Part shown: positions 35,260 through 43,288 of the stretch, in pieces | How the letters are laid out: each line of letters begins with the position of its first letter | How positions within the stretch are numbered: the stretch's first letter is position 1 | Assembly (NCBI GenBank): GCA_019116365.1 | Contig: DXBT01000035.1 | Coordinates: 5,566-69,565 of the forward strand | Direction of reading: 5' to 3' | Length of the DNA stretch: 64,000 nt | Source: Barnesiella merdipullorum | Lineage (GTDB): Bacteria > Bacteroidota > Bacteroidia > Bacteroidales > Barnesiellaceae | Program-made: the position numbers and the translations under genes | Notes under the pieces: model-generated | The model's database searches: none | Seen by the model: the letters and a program-made list of their open reading frames with translations, nothing else | Told to the model about the DNA's origin: nothing

Positions 35260-35284
35260 TAGAGAACTAAATGCTACATAATCG

Positions 35285-35322
35285 AGAGGAGCGATCCACT
35301 GCAGTGGATCGCTCCTCTTTTT
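35285..35322 (+). terminator. rpoC terminator, a 34-bp perfect palindrome
   Basis: From 35285 to 35318 the sequence is an unbroken palindrome (left half GAGGAGCGATCCACTG preceded by A), followed by TTTTTT. In RNA it folds to a very strong stem. It closes the ribosomal protein/RNA polymerase operon. Confidence 0.85.
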
Positions 35323-35410
35323 TATATTCATACCTCAGATGGAGGATGATGGAGGGGAGTCTCATGCCCCTCTTACGGAGTGGTTCTTGTTCGTAGAATA
35401 TAGGTAAGGC

Positions 35411-35454
35411 AAAGGGCATTGATAATCTTTTGTGAGAATATATCAATGCCCTTT
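35411..35454 (-). repeat. 14-bp inverted repeat between rpoC and the zinc ABC ATPase
   Basis: AAAGGGCATTGATA (35411-35424) is the exact reverse complement of TATCAATGCCCTTT (35441-35454), with a 16-nt loop. It lies just past the end of the minus-strand ATPase gene. It may be its terminator, although the T run after it is poor. Confidence 0.55.
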
Positions 35455-35480
35455 GTAGGTCTTGAGGGTATGGAACTGGT

Positions 35481-36140
35481 CTATCGGTCGCCCAGGGTAT
35501 GATTGATGTAGAGGTTGCGGTTCGACAGGGTGATAAAGGGCTCTATCTCGTGCGAGACCATCATAATGGTGGTGCCACGGCTCGAGAGGTCGCGCAGAAT
35601 TTCAACCATACGCCCTTCGAACGGGCGGTCGATATACGACGAGGGTTCGTCGAGAATGAGCATCTCGGGTTGTGAGATAAGGGCACGGCCAAAGAGGGCG
35701 CGTTGCAGTTGTCCGCCCGAGAGTACCCCGATGGGTTTCTCGCGCAGTGCCGTTATGCCCATGAGGTCGAGCATGCGGTCGGTCTCTTGCTTCTGTATCG
35801 CTTTGGATTGTTTGGCACTTTTACCCATGAGCCCCGAGGCTACTACATCTTCTACCGTAATGGGAAACCGGCTGTCGATACTGCTCTTTTGAGGCAGGTA
35901 CCCGATGTCGAGCGAGGGGACTTCCTCTCTATCCTTATAAAAATAGACGGCCCCTTGAGTCGGTTTCTGTAATCCCAGTATGGTGCGCAGCAGCGAGGTC
36001 TTGCCCCCGCCGTTGGGCCCCGATACCAGTAGAAAGTCTCCCTCGAAGATGTCGAGGTTGATGTCTTCGAGTACGGTCTTGTCGGCATACGAGAGCCACA
36101 AGTCTTCGATAGCAATGATTTTATTCTCCAGCGATGGCAT
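35481..36140 (-). CDS. Zinc/manganese-type ABC transporter ATP-binding protein
   Basis: A 219-residue ATPase with Walker A GPNGGGKTS (41-49), Q-loop LPQKSS, signature LSGGQLQRALFGRAL (139-153), Walker B MLILDEPSS and H-loop MMVSHE. It belongs to the ZnuC/MntB/TroB branch. It overlaps the binding-protein gene by 20 bases. No permease gene (ZnuB/TroC) follows; the next feature is the rpoC terminator. Confidence 0.92.
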   Translation of the reverse strand: MPSLENKIIAIEDLWLSYADKTVLEDINLDIFEGDFLLVSGPNGGGKTSLLRTILGLQKPTQGAVYFYKDREEVPSLDIGYLPQKSSIDSRFPITVEDVVASGLMGKSAKQSKAIQKQETDRMLDLMGITALREKPIGVLSGGQLQRALFGRALISQPEMLILDEPSSYIDRPFEGRMVEILRDLSSRGTTIMMVSHEIEPFITLSNRNLYINHTLGDR

Positions 36141-37011
36141 CGGTAATGCGTAAAAGTTCTTCTTTCCAGTTGTAGCTGAGCGGGTTGATGGATACTACTT
36201 TGCCATCGATTTCCTGGGCAAACGATTCGGCCTGTTTGGCATCGAATTCCTGTTGGATAAAGATGACTTTCACGTGCTTCTCCCGAGCTACGTCGATGGC
36301 TTTTTTCAAGTAGAAGGCCGAGGGTTCCTTGCCGTTATATTCGAGGCTCAGTTGGTGCAGGTGATAGTCTTTGGCCAGGTAGCTGAGCGACGGGTGGTAG
36401 ATGGCAAACATCGTGCCTTTTACCGGTGCCAGTTTGCGAGTCATGATCGAATCGACCTGATTCACTTCGGCCAGCAGCTCCTCGTAGTTCTTGCGATATA
36501 TCTTTTCGCCGGCGGGGTCGAGACTCACAAAGGCATCGTACATGTTCTTGGCGATGATGCGCACGTTTTTGGGCGAACTCCAGGTGTGGGGATCGGCATC
36601 GAAATGGTGGTGATGATTGTCGTTCTCGACCTCCGACTCGTTGTGCTCGTGTGTGCCCGTGAGAATATTGATACCTGTGGAGTTGTCGAATATCTTCATT
36701 TGCGGGTTGTTCTGCTCCAGTTTGTCCATCCAGGCCAACTCGAACCCGATGTGACCTATCTTGAAGTAGGCTACACTCTTGCCCAGGTGCACGAGGTGCG
36801 AGGGCGAAGGGTCATAGGCTTCGGGATTACTGCCGGGCGGTACAATGCAGTTAATGGCAAAACGGTCGCCGGCGATTTTTTCGGCAAAGTACTTTTGCGG
36901 TTGTATGGTTACGGTGACAATCTTTTGTTCTTTGTTCCCGGTCGAGCACGATACTGCAAAGAGTGTGAGCAGTATGCATGTACAATATTTCAGAAAAGAA
37001 TGATTTTTCAT
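36121..37011 (-). CDS. Zinc ABC transporter substrate-binding lipoprotein (ZnuA/TroA family)
   Basis: A 296-residue protein from the ATG at 37011. The lipoprotein signal ends LFAVSC (Cys22). The cluster A-I fold has typical metal-site blocks: PPGSNPEAYDPSP with nearby His, HIGFELAWMDKL, DPHTWSSPKNV, YHPSLSYLAKDY and the late FIQQEFDAK segment. A His/acid-rich loop (121-142, HEHNESEVENDNHHHHFDAD) is characteristic of zinc-specific ZnuA proteins and may act as a zinc collector. It is the first gene of a two-gene unit. Confidence 0.92.
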   Translation of the reverse strand: MKNHSFLKYCTCILLTLFAVSCSTGNKEQKIVTVTIQPQKYFAEKIAGDRFAINCIVPPGSNPEAYDPSPSHLVHLGKSVAYFKIGHIGFELAWMDKLEQNNPQMKIFDNSTGINILTGTHEHNESEVENDNHHHHFDADPHTWSSPKNVRIIAKNMYDAFVSLDPAGEKIYRKNYEELLAEVNQVDSIMTRKLAPVKGTMFAIYHPSLSYLAKDYHLHQLSLEYNGKEPSAFYLKKAIDVAREKHVKVIFIQQEFDAKQAESFAQEIDGKVVSINPLSYNWKEELLRITDAIAGE

Positions 37012-37045
37012 AATCAAACGTTTTGCCTCACGGCATATTTTTGTA

Positions 37046-37053
37046 CAAAAATA
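37046..37053 (-). promoter_or_regulatory. -7 element upstream of the zinc-binding lipoprotein
   Basis: The minus strand reads TATTTTTG, 35 bases before the ATG. No clear -33 box is present. I did not find a convincing Zur- or Fur-type palindrome beside it. Confidence 0.5.
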
Positions 37054-37168
37054 GTATAATATCATTAATATTCCTTCTCTTGACGGCTATTTAATATGTT
37101 AAATCTGGCTTTTAACATTTTGCCAATCAGTGCGATTGACCTCGGGTGTGAGCTGTGTTCCGGCCCAT

Positions 37169-37702
37169 CTATTCCACCCCATAGACTCGATTGTGAATAC
37201 GGGTTACTACCGTGTCGAAAACCCGGTCAAGGTCAAAGTTGCCATACGACATGAGGTATAGCTCGAGCGGTTGACGGTCGGGCGAGTAGGGGGGCTGAAT
37301 ATAGGGATGGGTATTCAGTACAAAGCCCAGCCGTTGGTAAAAGGCTATGCGTCGCTTGCTGAGGTCGTCGGTGGGCTTCTCGACCTCGAGTACCGCCGGT
37401 TTGTCCAGCAGTTTCAGCAAAGCGGTCATGGATTCGGCTCCATAGCCGGCTCCCCGGAACCGGTTGTCGATGGCAAAATGCTCCATGTAGGTGAAGTCGC
37501 TCCACGGCCAATACGAGATAAATCCCACGGGTTGTTCTCCGTTCGACAGCAGGGCTATGGTGAAATCGTCGTTTTCCCGAATCAGACGCACTACCTCGTC
37601 GAAGTCTCTTCGCTCGTCCTGGGGGAAAGAGTCGGTATAGACGCGCTCGATAAAACTAAGCGCAGCACCGTCATCGGGGCAGACTTGTGAAATTTGTATC
37701 AT
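37169..37702 (-). CDS. GNAT family N-acetyltransferase
   Basis: A 177-residue protein from the ATG at 37702 (MIQISQVCPDDG). The acetyl-CoA motif A reads FAIDNRFRGAGYGAESMTALLK, and the C-terminal strand RRIAFYQRLGFVLN is typical of GNAT motif B. The substrate is unknown. Confidence 0.88.
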   Translation of the reverse strand: MIQISQVCPDDGAALSFIERVYTDSFPQDERRDFDEVVRLIRENDDFTIALLSNGEQPVGFISYWPWSDFTYMEHFAIDNRFRGAGYGAESMTALLKLLDKPAVLEVEKPTDDLSKRRIAFYQRLGFVLNTHPYIQPPYSPDRQPLELYLMSYGNFDLDRVFDTVVTRIHNRVYGVE

Positions 37703-37736
37703 AGGGAGGTTGGTTATAAGTTGATACAAATATAAT

Positions 37737-37744
37737 AGATTTAA
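37737..37744 (-). promoter_or_regulatory. -7 element upstream of the GNAT gene
   Basis: The minus strand reads TATATTTG, 35 bases before the GNAT ATG. The -33 box is not clear. Confidence 0.45.
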
Positions 37745-38014
37745 AGGAATTTTTAAAAAGTATGGTCATAAAGTTTTCTTTATACCTGTCAACCGGCGTA
37801 TAAATGGGAGTTGTCGCGATGTAACGAATCGGAAACAAGAGCCACTCTTAATACCTAATAGCCCTTTATTGAGCGTGTTGGCTGTGTTGTATATGCACAT
37901 AATAGTTTCAAATTAAAACTATTTTGATGCACAAGTATTGGGCGAAGATCTTTATTAAGGCCGGTTTCCTGCAAAATTAACATCATCGTTAACTGAATCC
38001 TGTAAATTTATTAC
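37745..38014. other. Divergent intergenic region between the GNAT and Lrp/AsnC genes
   Basis: No gene is seen. It contains an inverted repeat AATAGTTT/AAACTATT (37901-37908 with 37916-37923, 7-nt gap), flanked by two copies of TGCACA-like sequence (ATGCACAT and ATGCACAA). This could be a binding site for the adjacent Lrp/AsnC regulator. Confidence 0.45.
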
Positions 38015-38022
38015 TATCTTTG
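38015..38022 (+). promoter_or_regulatory. -7 element upstream of the Lrp/AsnC gene
   Basis: TATCTTTG matches TAnnTTTG, 44 bases before the ATG. At the -33 position the sequence is only ACTG. Confidence 0.55.
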
Positions 38023-38066
38023 TCCTCAGAATAATAAAACAGTTGTAAAAAATCGAAAAAAGAACC

Positions 38067-38543
38067 ATGGGACATCATCAATTAGACGAATTAGACTATA
38101 AAATTTTGAAACTCATCGCAGCAAATGCACGCATCCCTTTTCTCGAAGTGGCACGTGAGTGTAATGTTTCGGGAGCCGCAATTCATCAGAGAGTGCAAAA
38201 GTTGACCAATTTGGGTATCCTCAAAGGATCGGAATATATCATCGACTCAAACAAGATTGGTTTTGAGACCTGTGCCTATATGGGTTTCTATCTGAAAAAT
38301 CCGGGCGACTTCGAACATGTGGTGGAGGAGTTGCACAAGATTCCCGAGGTGGTCGAGTGCCACTTCACTACCGGGCAGTACGACATGTTCATCAAACTCT
38401 TTGCCCGCAACAACCAGCATCTGCTTGAGATTATTCACACCAAGTTGCAACCCATTGGACTGTCGCGCACCGAGACGTTGATCTCCTTCCGCGAGATATT
38501 CAGGCGCCAGCTCCCCATCGAAGAGGTGGAAGACTTGGATTGA
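38067..38543 (+). CDS. Lrp/AsnC family transcriptional regulator
   Basis: A 158-residue regulator. The N-terminal helix-turn-helix is LDYKILKLIAANARIPFLEVARECNVSGAAIHQRVQKL (about 8-46). The C-terminal RAM effector domain covers about 65-145 (YMGFYLKNPGDFEHVVEELHKIPEVVECHFTTGQYDMFIKLF). Such regulators usually sense amino acids and form octamers. Inositol monophosphatase follows in the same direction, but the gap of about 100 bases leaves co-transcription open. Confidence 0.93.
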   Translation: MGHHQLDELDYKILKLIAANARIPFLEVARECNVSGAAIHQRVQKLTNLGILKGSEYIIDSNKIGFETCAYMGFYLKNPGDFEHVVEELHKIPEVVECHFTTGQYDMFIKLFARNNQHLLEIIHTKLQPIGLSRTETLISFREIFRRQLPIEEVEDLD

Positions 38544-38641
38544 ATCACACCATGCACAAATGATTAAAGAGATATCAGTTGGCCCGGCTCGATTCCTTCA
38601 GGAAGAGGAGAGAGCTCGGGCCCTGTTTTTTTAGTACCGAT

Positions 38642-39442
38642 ATGGAACAGACGGAACAATTGCTAGCTTTTGCCCGGCAGTGTGCTCGGGAGGCGGGGAA
38701 GATACAGCTCGCCTACTTCAGGGGGGCACATTTGAATGTCGAGACCAAGTTTAATTTGCACGATGTGGTCACTGTGGCCGACAAAGAGAGCGAGCGTTAT
38801 CTCATCGACGCGATTGCCAAGTCCTATCCCCAGCATGCCGTTTTGGGCGAGGAGAGTGGCATGCATGCGGGGCACAGCGACTATTGCTGGGTGATCGATC
38901 CGCTCGACGGCACCACCAATTACAGCCAGGGTTTACCCGTATTCACGGTTTCGATAGCCCTTCAATATCGGGGTGAAACCTTGTTGGGTGTGGTCTATGC
39001 ACCCTATCTCGACGAGATGTACGAAGCCTGCCGGGGACGAGGAGCCTCGCTTAACGGTCATCCTATTCGGGTATCGACCAAAAGCGAAACGGCCCGATCG
39101 GTTGTGGCTACCGGTTTCCCCATCGACAAAGATCGTAACCCCGACAATAACCTCGACAACCTCTCCCGCATACTGCCTCGTGTGCGTGGGGTGCGTCGCA
39201 TGGGGTCGGCGGCCTACGACTTGTGTAGTGTGGCCGCCGGATTTCTCGATGGCTACTGGGAGCTCAATCTGCACGAATGGGATGTCTGCGCCGGTATTCT
39301 TATCGTGACCGAGGCCGGTGGAGAGGTGCGTTCGTTTCGCGACGATCGCAACATCTCGATAGTGGCGGGCAATTCGTCGATGGTTGCCCAGCTTACGGCT
39401 TGCCTATCCGACAAGCCTTGGCGTGGAAATTTGTGCGTGTAA
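38642..39442 (+). CDS. Inositol monophosphatase family protein
   Basis: A 266-residue protein from the ATG at 38642 (MEQTEQLLAFARQCAREAGK). The magnesium-dependent phosphatase signatures are GEES (69-72), WVIDPLDGTTNY (83-94) and the C-terminal WELNLHEWDVCAG. It could act on inositol phosphate or other small phosphoesters; the SuhB regulatory role is not implied by sequence. Confidence 0.92.
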   Translation: MEQTEQLLAFARQCAREAGKIQLAYFRGAHLNVETKFNLHDVVTVADKESERYLIDAIAKSYPQHAVLGEESGMHAGHSDYCWVIDPLDGTTNYSQGLPVFTVSIALQYRGETLLGVVYAPYLDEMYEACRGRGASLNGHPIRVSTKSETARSVVATGFPIDKDRNPDNNLDNLSRILPRVRGVRRMGSAAYDLCSVAAGFLDGYWELNLHEWDVCAGILIVTEAGGEVRSFRDDRNISIVAGNSSMVAQLTACLSDKPWRGNLCV

Positions 39443-39490
39443 AAGGCGTTTTTTTCGGTGAGGCAGGTACCCAACTTATTGCTATTTTTG

Positions 39491-39498
39491 TACCTTTG
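39491..39498 (+). promoter_or_regulatory. -7 element upstream of trpS
   Basis: TACCTTTG, 117 bases before the trpS ATG. The -33 box is not clear. The transcript would carry a leader of about 110 nt. Confidence 0.5.
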
Positions 39499-39503
39499 CG
39501 GTC

Positions 39504-39579
39504 GTGTGCCGGGATTGTGTTGCCGGGCTTGTCCCCCGCGAGGGCTTAGAGCATTGGAACAAGTGCCGGTAAGGCACAC
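39504..39579 (+). promoter_or_regulatory. Structured leader upstream of trpS with two alternative pairings
   Basis: GTGTGCC (39504-39510) can pair with GGCACAC (39573-39579). The same right-hand segment can instead form a local hairpin, GTGCC-GGTAA-GGCAC (39563-39577). The two structures exclude each other. A GC-rich segment with CCC/GGG pairing lies between. No T-box motif is seen. Confidence 0.4.
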
Positions 39580-39614
39580 AGCGAATGAATGTTAAGTATA
39601 AATTTTGTACGATA

Positions 39615-40673
39615 ATGAAAGAAGTTGTAGTTAGTGGAATACGCTCCACGGGAAATTTACATTTGGGAAATTATTATGGTGCTCTGCGTAATTTTGTAAA
39701 AATGCAGGAGGAGGATAAGTACAACAGCTATTTCTTTATAGCCGATTGGCATGCCCTTACGACTCACCCCGATCCCAAGATGTTGCACGAGAATGTGCGC
39801 GACATCCTTTGTGAATATCTGGCTGCCGGACTCGACCCCGAGAAATCGACCCTTTTTGTACAAAGCGATGTGCCTGAAATCCCGGAGATGTATCTGCTGA
39901 TGAATATGCACGTGGGTATCGGTGAGTTGATGCGTACCGCCTCGTTCAAGGATAAGGCTCGCAAGCAACTGGGCATCAAGGCCGATAGCGATGAAGATAT
40001 CGAGCACGAGATTATAGGCAACAACACCAACAAGCGGGTGAATGCCGGTTTGCTCACATACCCCACACTCATGGCGGTCGATATTCTTATCCAGCACGGT
40101 AACTATGTGCCGGTGGGCAAGGACCAGGAACAACACCTGGAGCTGACCCGTCGTTTTGCTCGCCGCTTCAACTCGACCTATGGCGTCGAATATTTTGCCG
40201 AACCGCAGAATTTCAACTTCGGCAGCGAACCTATCAAGGTGCCCGGGCTCGACGGTTCGGGCAAGATGGGTAAGTCGGAGGGTAACTGCGTCTATTTGAT
40301 TGACGACGAGAAGACCTTGCGCAAGAAAATCATGCGTGCCGTGACCGACGAAGGTCCCAAGGTGCCCAATTCGCCCAAGGCCGAGTCGGTAGAAAACCTC
40401 TTTACGCTGCTCAAGATTGTTTCGTCGCCCGACACGGTAGCCTACTTCGAGGAGAAATACAATACCTGCGAGATTCGCTATGGCGATTTGAAAAAGCAAT
40501 TGGCCGAGGATATTCTCAAAGTCACCCTCCCCATTCGGGAACGTTTTCTCGAGATTCAGAGCGATGAGGCCTATCTGGCCCGCGTCGTGAAGATGGGTGC
40601 CGAAAAGGCTCGTGCAACGGCCTCAAAGACCCTGCGCGATGTGCGTGAGATCATGGGATTCAAACCGTTCTAA
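39615..40673 (+). CDS. trpS: Tryptophanyl-tRNA synthetase
   Basis: A 352-residue class I synthetase from the ATG at 39615 (MKEVVVSGIRSTGNLHLGNYYG); an ATG 30 bases upstream is in frame but would add a non-conserved stretch. The HIGH-like motif is GNLHLGN, and the KMSKS-like motif is GKMGKSEGN (about 215-223). It is the only tRNA synthetase in the window. Confidence 0.95.
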   Translation: MKEVVVSGIRSTGNLHLGNYYGALRNFVKMQEEDKYNSYFFIADWHALTTHPDPKMLHENVRDILCEYLAAGLDPEKSTLFVQSDVPEIPEMYLLMNMHVGIGELMRTASFKDKARKQLGIKADSDEDIEHEIIGNNTNKRVNAGLLTYPTLMAVDILIQHGNYVPVGKDQEQHLELTRRFARRFNSTYGVEYFAEPQNFNFGSEPIKVPGLDGSGKMGKSEGNCVYLIDDEKTLRKKIMRAVTDEGPKVPNSPKAESVENLFTLLKIVSSPDTVAYFEEKYNTCEIRYGDLKKQLAEDILKVTLPIRERFLEIQSDEAYLARVVKMGAEKARATASKTLRDVREIMGFKPF

Positions 40674-40690
40674 AAAATCACACATTGGTC

Positions 40691-41635
40691 ATGGAACACC
40701 ATCACCACCATCATCCGGCCCCCGACTTGCAGAAACTCAACCGGTCGTTCATCATCGGCATCGTGCTGAACGTGCTCTTCGTCCTGGCCGAGGCTGGAGC
40801 CGGTTTCTACTACGATTCGCTGGCTCTGCTTTCCGACGCCGGTCACAACCTGAGCGACGTGGTGAGTCTCGTATTGGCCCTCTTTGCCTTGCGCCTTTCG
40901 CTGGCGAAACCTTCGTTGCAATACACCTATGGCTACAAAAAGAGTACCGTGCTGGTGTCGTTACTCAATGCGGCCATTCTGTTCCTGGCTGTAGCGGTGA
41001 TTCTCTATGAGAGTATCGACAAGCTGCGTCACCCTGCACCGCTCGACGGTAGTGCCATTGCCTGGGTGGCTGCGATTGGCATTGTGGTCAACGCCTTCAC
41101 GGCCTACCTCTTCTTTGCCGACAAGTCGAAAGACCTGAATGTCAAGGGAGCCTACCTGCACATGGCGGCCGATACGTTGGTGTCGGTAGGGGTTTTGATT
41201 TCGGGTGTTGTCATCAAATATACGGGATGGGATATTATCGACCCCATTATCGGTATCGTGGTGGGCTTGGTGATTCTCTACTCCACCTGGCACCTGTTGC
41301 AGGAGAGTCTGCGCCTGGCGCTCGACGGTGTGCCCGAGGGTATCGATGTGGCTAAGGTAGAGCAGGTGCTCCAGTCCGACCCCGATGTCATCAACGTACA
41401 TCACCTGCACATTTGGGCTATCAGTACCACGCAAACAGCGCTCACGGCTCATGTGGTAGTATCGGATATCACGCGTATGCATGAGGTGAAGCATCGATTG
41501 AAACAGGCTTTGCACGAGTTGGGCATCGATCACGCTACCTTCGAACTCGAGCTTCAGGAGGAGCATTGCGATGGTCATTGCGATTGTTGTGACGAGCATA
41601 CCGATTGCGATGAGGACACGCAACCCTATTTGTAA
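40691..41635 (+). CDS. Cation diffusion facilitator (CzcD/ZnT type)
   Basis: A 314-residue inner-membrane transporter with six predicted membrane segments. The metal-site motifs are SLALLSDAGHNLSDVVSL (TM2, His/Asp) and MAADTLVSVGVLISG (TM5, where the usual HxxxD is His-Met-Ala-Ala-Asp: LHMAADTL). The N-terminus begins MEHHHHHHP, a native six-His run. The C-terminus is Cys/His/Asp-rich (HCDGHCDCCDEHTDCDED, about 292-310). Both ends look able to bind zinc or cobalt. A cytosolic CTD domain lies between. Confidence 0.93.
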   Translation: MEHHHHHHPAPDLQKLNRSFIIGIVLNVLFVLAEAGAGFYYDSLALLSDAGHNLSDVVSLVLALFALRLSLAKPSLQYTYGYKKSTVLVSLLNAAILFLAVAVILYESIDKLRHPAPLDGSAIAWVAAIGIVVNAFTAYLFFADKSKDLNVKGAYLHMAADTLVSVGVLISGVVIKYTGWDIIDPIIGIVVGLVILYSTWHLLQESLRLALDGVPEGIDVAKVEQVLQSDPDVINVHHLHIWAISTTQTALTAHVVVSDITRMHEVKHRLKQALHELGIDHATFELELQEEHCDGHCDCCDEHTDCDEDTQPYL

Positions 41636-41662
41636 CGGATAGCAAGTCGAAAAGATATTTGG

Positions 41663-41704
41663 CGGGAGAAACGGAGAGAACATCTCTTTTTCTCCCGTTT
41701 TTTT
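41663..41704. terminator. Terminator between the CDF gene and dprA
   Basis: CGGGAGAAA (41663-41671) pairs with TTTCTCCCG (41689-41697), with an inner AGAGA/TCTCT stem, followed by TTTTTTT. It serves the plus-strand CDF gene and lies between convergent genes. Confidence 0.8.
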
Positions 41705-41735
41705 GTGGAAGGATAGATTGGGAGAGGCTACCGAG

Positions 41736-42833
41736 TTACAGTTTGTAGATGCCGCCCGGAAGAGCCTTGACCACCCCCTTGAATTCCAGTTCGACCAGTA
41801 CCGACAGCAGTTGCGACAGGGGTCGGTCCAACTCGACGGTCATGCGGTTTATCTGTCCTTCGCCCTTCGCCTTGAGATAGTCCACCAGGGTCTGTTCTTC
41901 GTCGGTAAGATCGGGGAAGAGCGAGCGTTGCACCGCCTCGCGCCGGGGCGCGTTCCAGCACATGGCCTCGACGAGATCGTCGGCCGAGGTGATGAGGGCT
42001 GCCCGGTTGCGACGGATGAGGTGGTTGCAGCCTGCCGAACTCTCGCGCTGTATGTCGCCCGGCAAGGCAAAGACATCGCGGTGATAGCTCTCGGCAATCC
42101 CTGCGGTGATAAGGGCTCCACCCTTTTCGCGCGACTCGACAATGACTACGGCGTCGGCCAGTCCCGCCACTATGCGGTTACGGGCTACGAAAAAGGCCGG
42201 ATGCATGGCATGATAGCCTGGATACTCGGTAATCAAGCCTCCGTGAGTCACCATCTCAATAGCGGTGTTGCGGTGACTCGACGGGTAAATGTGGTCGAGC
42301 CCGTGAGCCAATACACCCACCGTGTCGAGTCCCTGTTTCAAGGCTGCACGGTGTGTACAGATGTCAATGCCGTAAGCCAGTCCGCTCACGATAACAAGTT
42401 GGGGAAAGTAATCGGCCAAGTCACGAATCATCGCTTCACAGAAACTGCGGCCGTAGTCGGTAGCCCGGCGTGTGCCCACCACACTTATCACCTTGGCCTC
42501 ATTCAGATTGGCCGTGCCCCGGTAGTAGAGCAGAACAGGTGCATCGACACACTCGGTCAGCCGGTGAGGATAAGTCGGGTCGGTAAAGTAGAGAGGTACG
42601 ATGTTTCCCTTCTGGATAAACTCCATCTCCTGTCGGGCCGCTTGCAATGCCGTGCGGCGGGCTTCGTCATGGAGAATACGCCCCGTGATACCCGTCATTT
42701 CCTGCAACTGCGATTCGGGCAACTCGAAGAAAAGCTCGAGTTCTCCCACTGTGTCGTGGATGTGCTGGGCCAGCGACTTGTTCATCCCCTTGATGCGGGA
42801 GAGCGCAATGCGATATACAATCTCGGGTTCCAT
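41736..42833 (-). CDS. dprA: DNA-processing protein DprA
   Basis: A 365-residue protein. The N-terminal SAM/HhH-like part includes ALSRIKGMNKSLAQHI. The Rossmann domain shows VISVVGTRRATDYGRSFCEAMIRDL, then VSGLAYGIDICTHRAAL and PGDIQRESSAGCNHLIRRNRAALI. A C-terminal winged-helix domain follows. DprA loads RecA on incoming single-stranded DNA. It lies 21 bases after the thioesterase gene. Confidence 0.95.
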   Translation of the reverse strand: MEPEIVYRIALSRIKGMNKSLAQHIHDTVGELELFFELPESQLQEMTGITGRILHDEARRTALQAARQEMEFIQKGNIVPLYFTDPTYPHRLTECVDAPVLLYYRGTANLNEAKVISVVGTRRATDYGRSFCEAMIRDLADYFPQLVIVSGLAYGIDICTHRAALKQGLDTVGVLAHGLDHIYPSSHRNTAIEMVTHGGLITEYPGYHAMHPAFFVARNRIVAGLADAVVIVESREKGGALITAGIAESYHRDVFALPGDIQRESSAGCNHLIRRNRAALITSADDLVEAMCWNAPRREAVQRSLFPDLTDEEQTLVDYLKAKGEGQINRMTVELDRPLSQLLSVLVELEFKGVVKALPGGIYKL

Positions 42834-42854
42834 GAAACGGGTTGGAGATAGGAT

Positions 42855-43256
42855 TTATTGTATGAATTGCTCGAAGTAGGGAACAAACTCCTCGCCACGG
42901 GTGATGCGCCCTTGTGTGGTACACACCGTCTCGACCACAGCCTTGATACATAGTTCGCCCGATACCTTGTAAATATCCTGATAAAAGACAAACTTGATGC
43001 CCTCGCGGCGCATATAGAGCTTGCACACAAAGCGGTCGCGGCTGCGTAGCGGCGCCTTGTAGTTGATTTCCATGCGGTTCACCACCGGGTCGATGCCCCG
43101 TTCGCGCATCTCGACAAACGAGATACCTGCAGCAGCCAGAAATTCGTGGCGGGTATGTTCGAGATAATGCAGGTAGTTGGCGTTGTTGACGATGCCTTCC
43201 ATATCGCACTCGTAGTCGCGCACCTGCATCTCCAGTTCAAAAATATATTGCGACAT
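42855..43256 (-). CDS. YbgC-type acyl-CoA thioesterase (hotdog fold)
   Basis: A 133-residue protein from the ATG at 43256. The hotdog signature YECDMEGIVNNANYLHYLEHTRHEFL is at about residues 14-40, with the catalytic Asp position occupied. The rest reads INYKAPLRSRDRF and IYKVSGELCIKAVVETVC. It likely hydrolyses short or aromatic acyl-CoA. A TAAGTTTG -7 element lies 25 bases upstream. Confidence 0.9.
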   Translation of the reverse strand: MSQYIFELEMQVRDYECDMEGIVNNANYLHYLEHTRHEFLAAAGISFVEMRERGIDPVVNRMEINYKAPLRSRDRFVCKLYMRREGIKFVFYQDIYKVSGELCIKAVVETVCTTQGRITRGEEFVPYFEQFIQ

Positions 43257-43280
43257 AGTCTTTCGGTTATTTATCATTTG

Positions 43281-43288
43281 CAAACTTA
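43281..43288 (-). promoter_or_regulatory. -7 element upstream of the thioesterase-dprA unit
   Basis: The minus strand reads TAAGTTTG. No clear -33 box is seen. Confidence 0.45.

Noticed and set aside
31990..35331. A 1113-codon open frame on the minus strand opposite rpoC
   Set aside because: It mirrors the codon pattern of rpoC, has no recognisable domain, and rpoC is certain.
40691..40720. The six-His start of the CDF protein as a cloning tag
   Set aside because: The codons alternate CAC and CAT, the frame continues naturally, and His-rich ends are common in zinc transporters.
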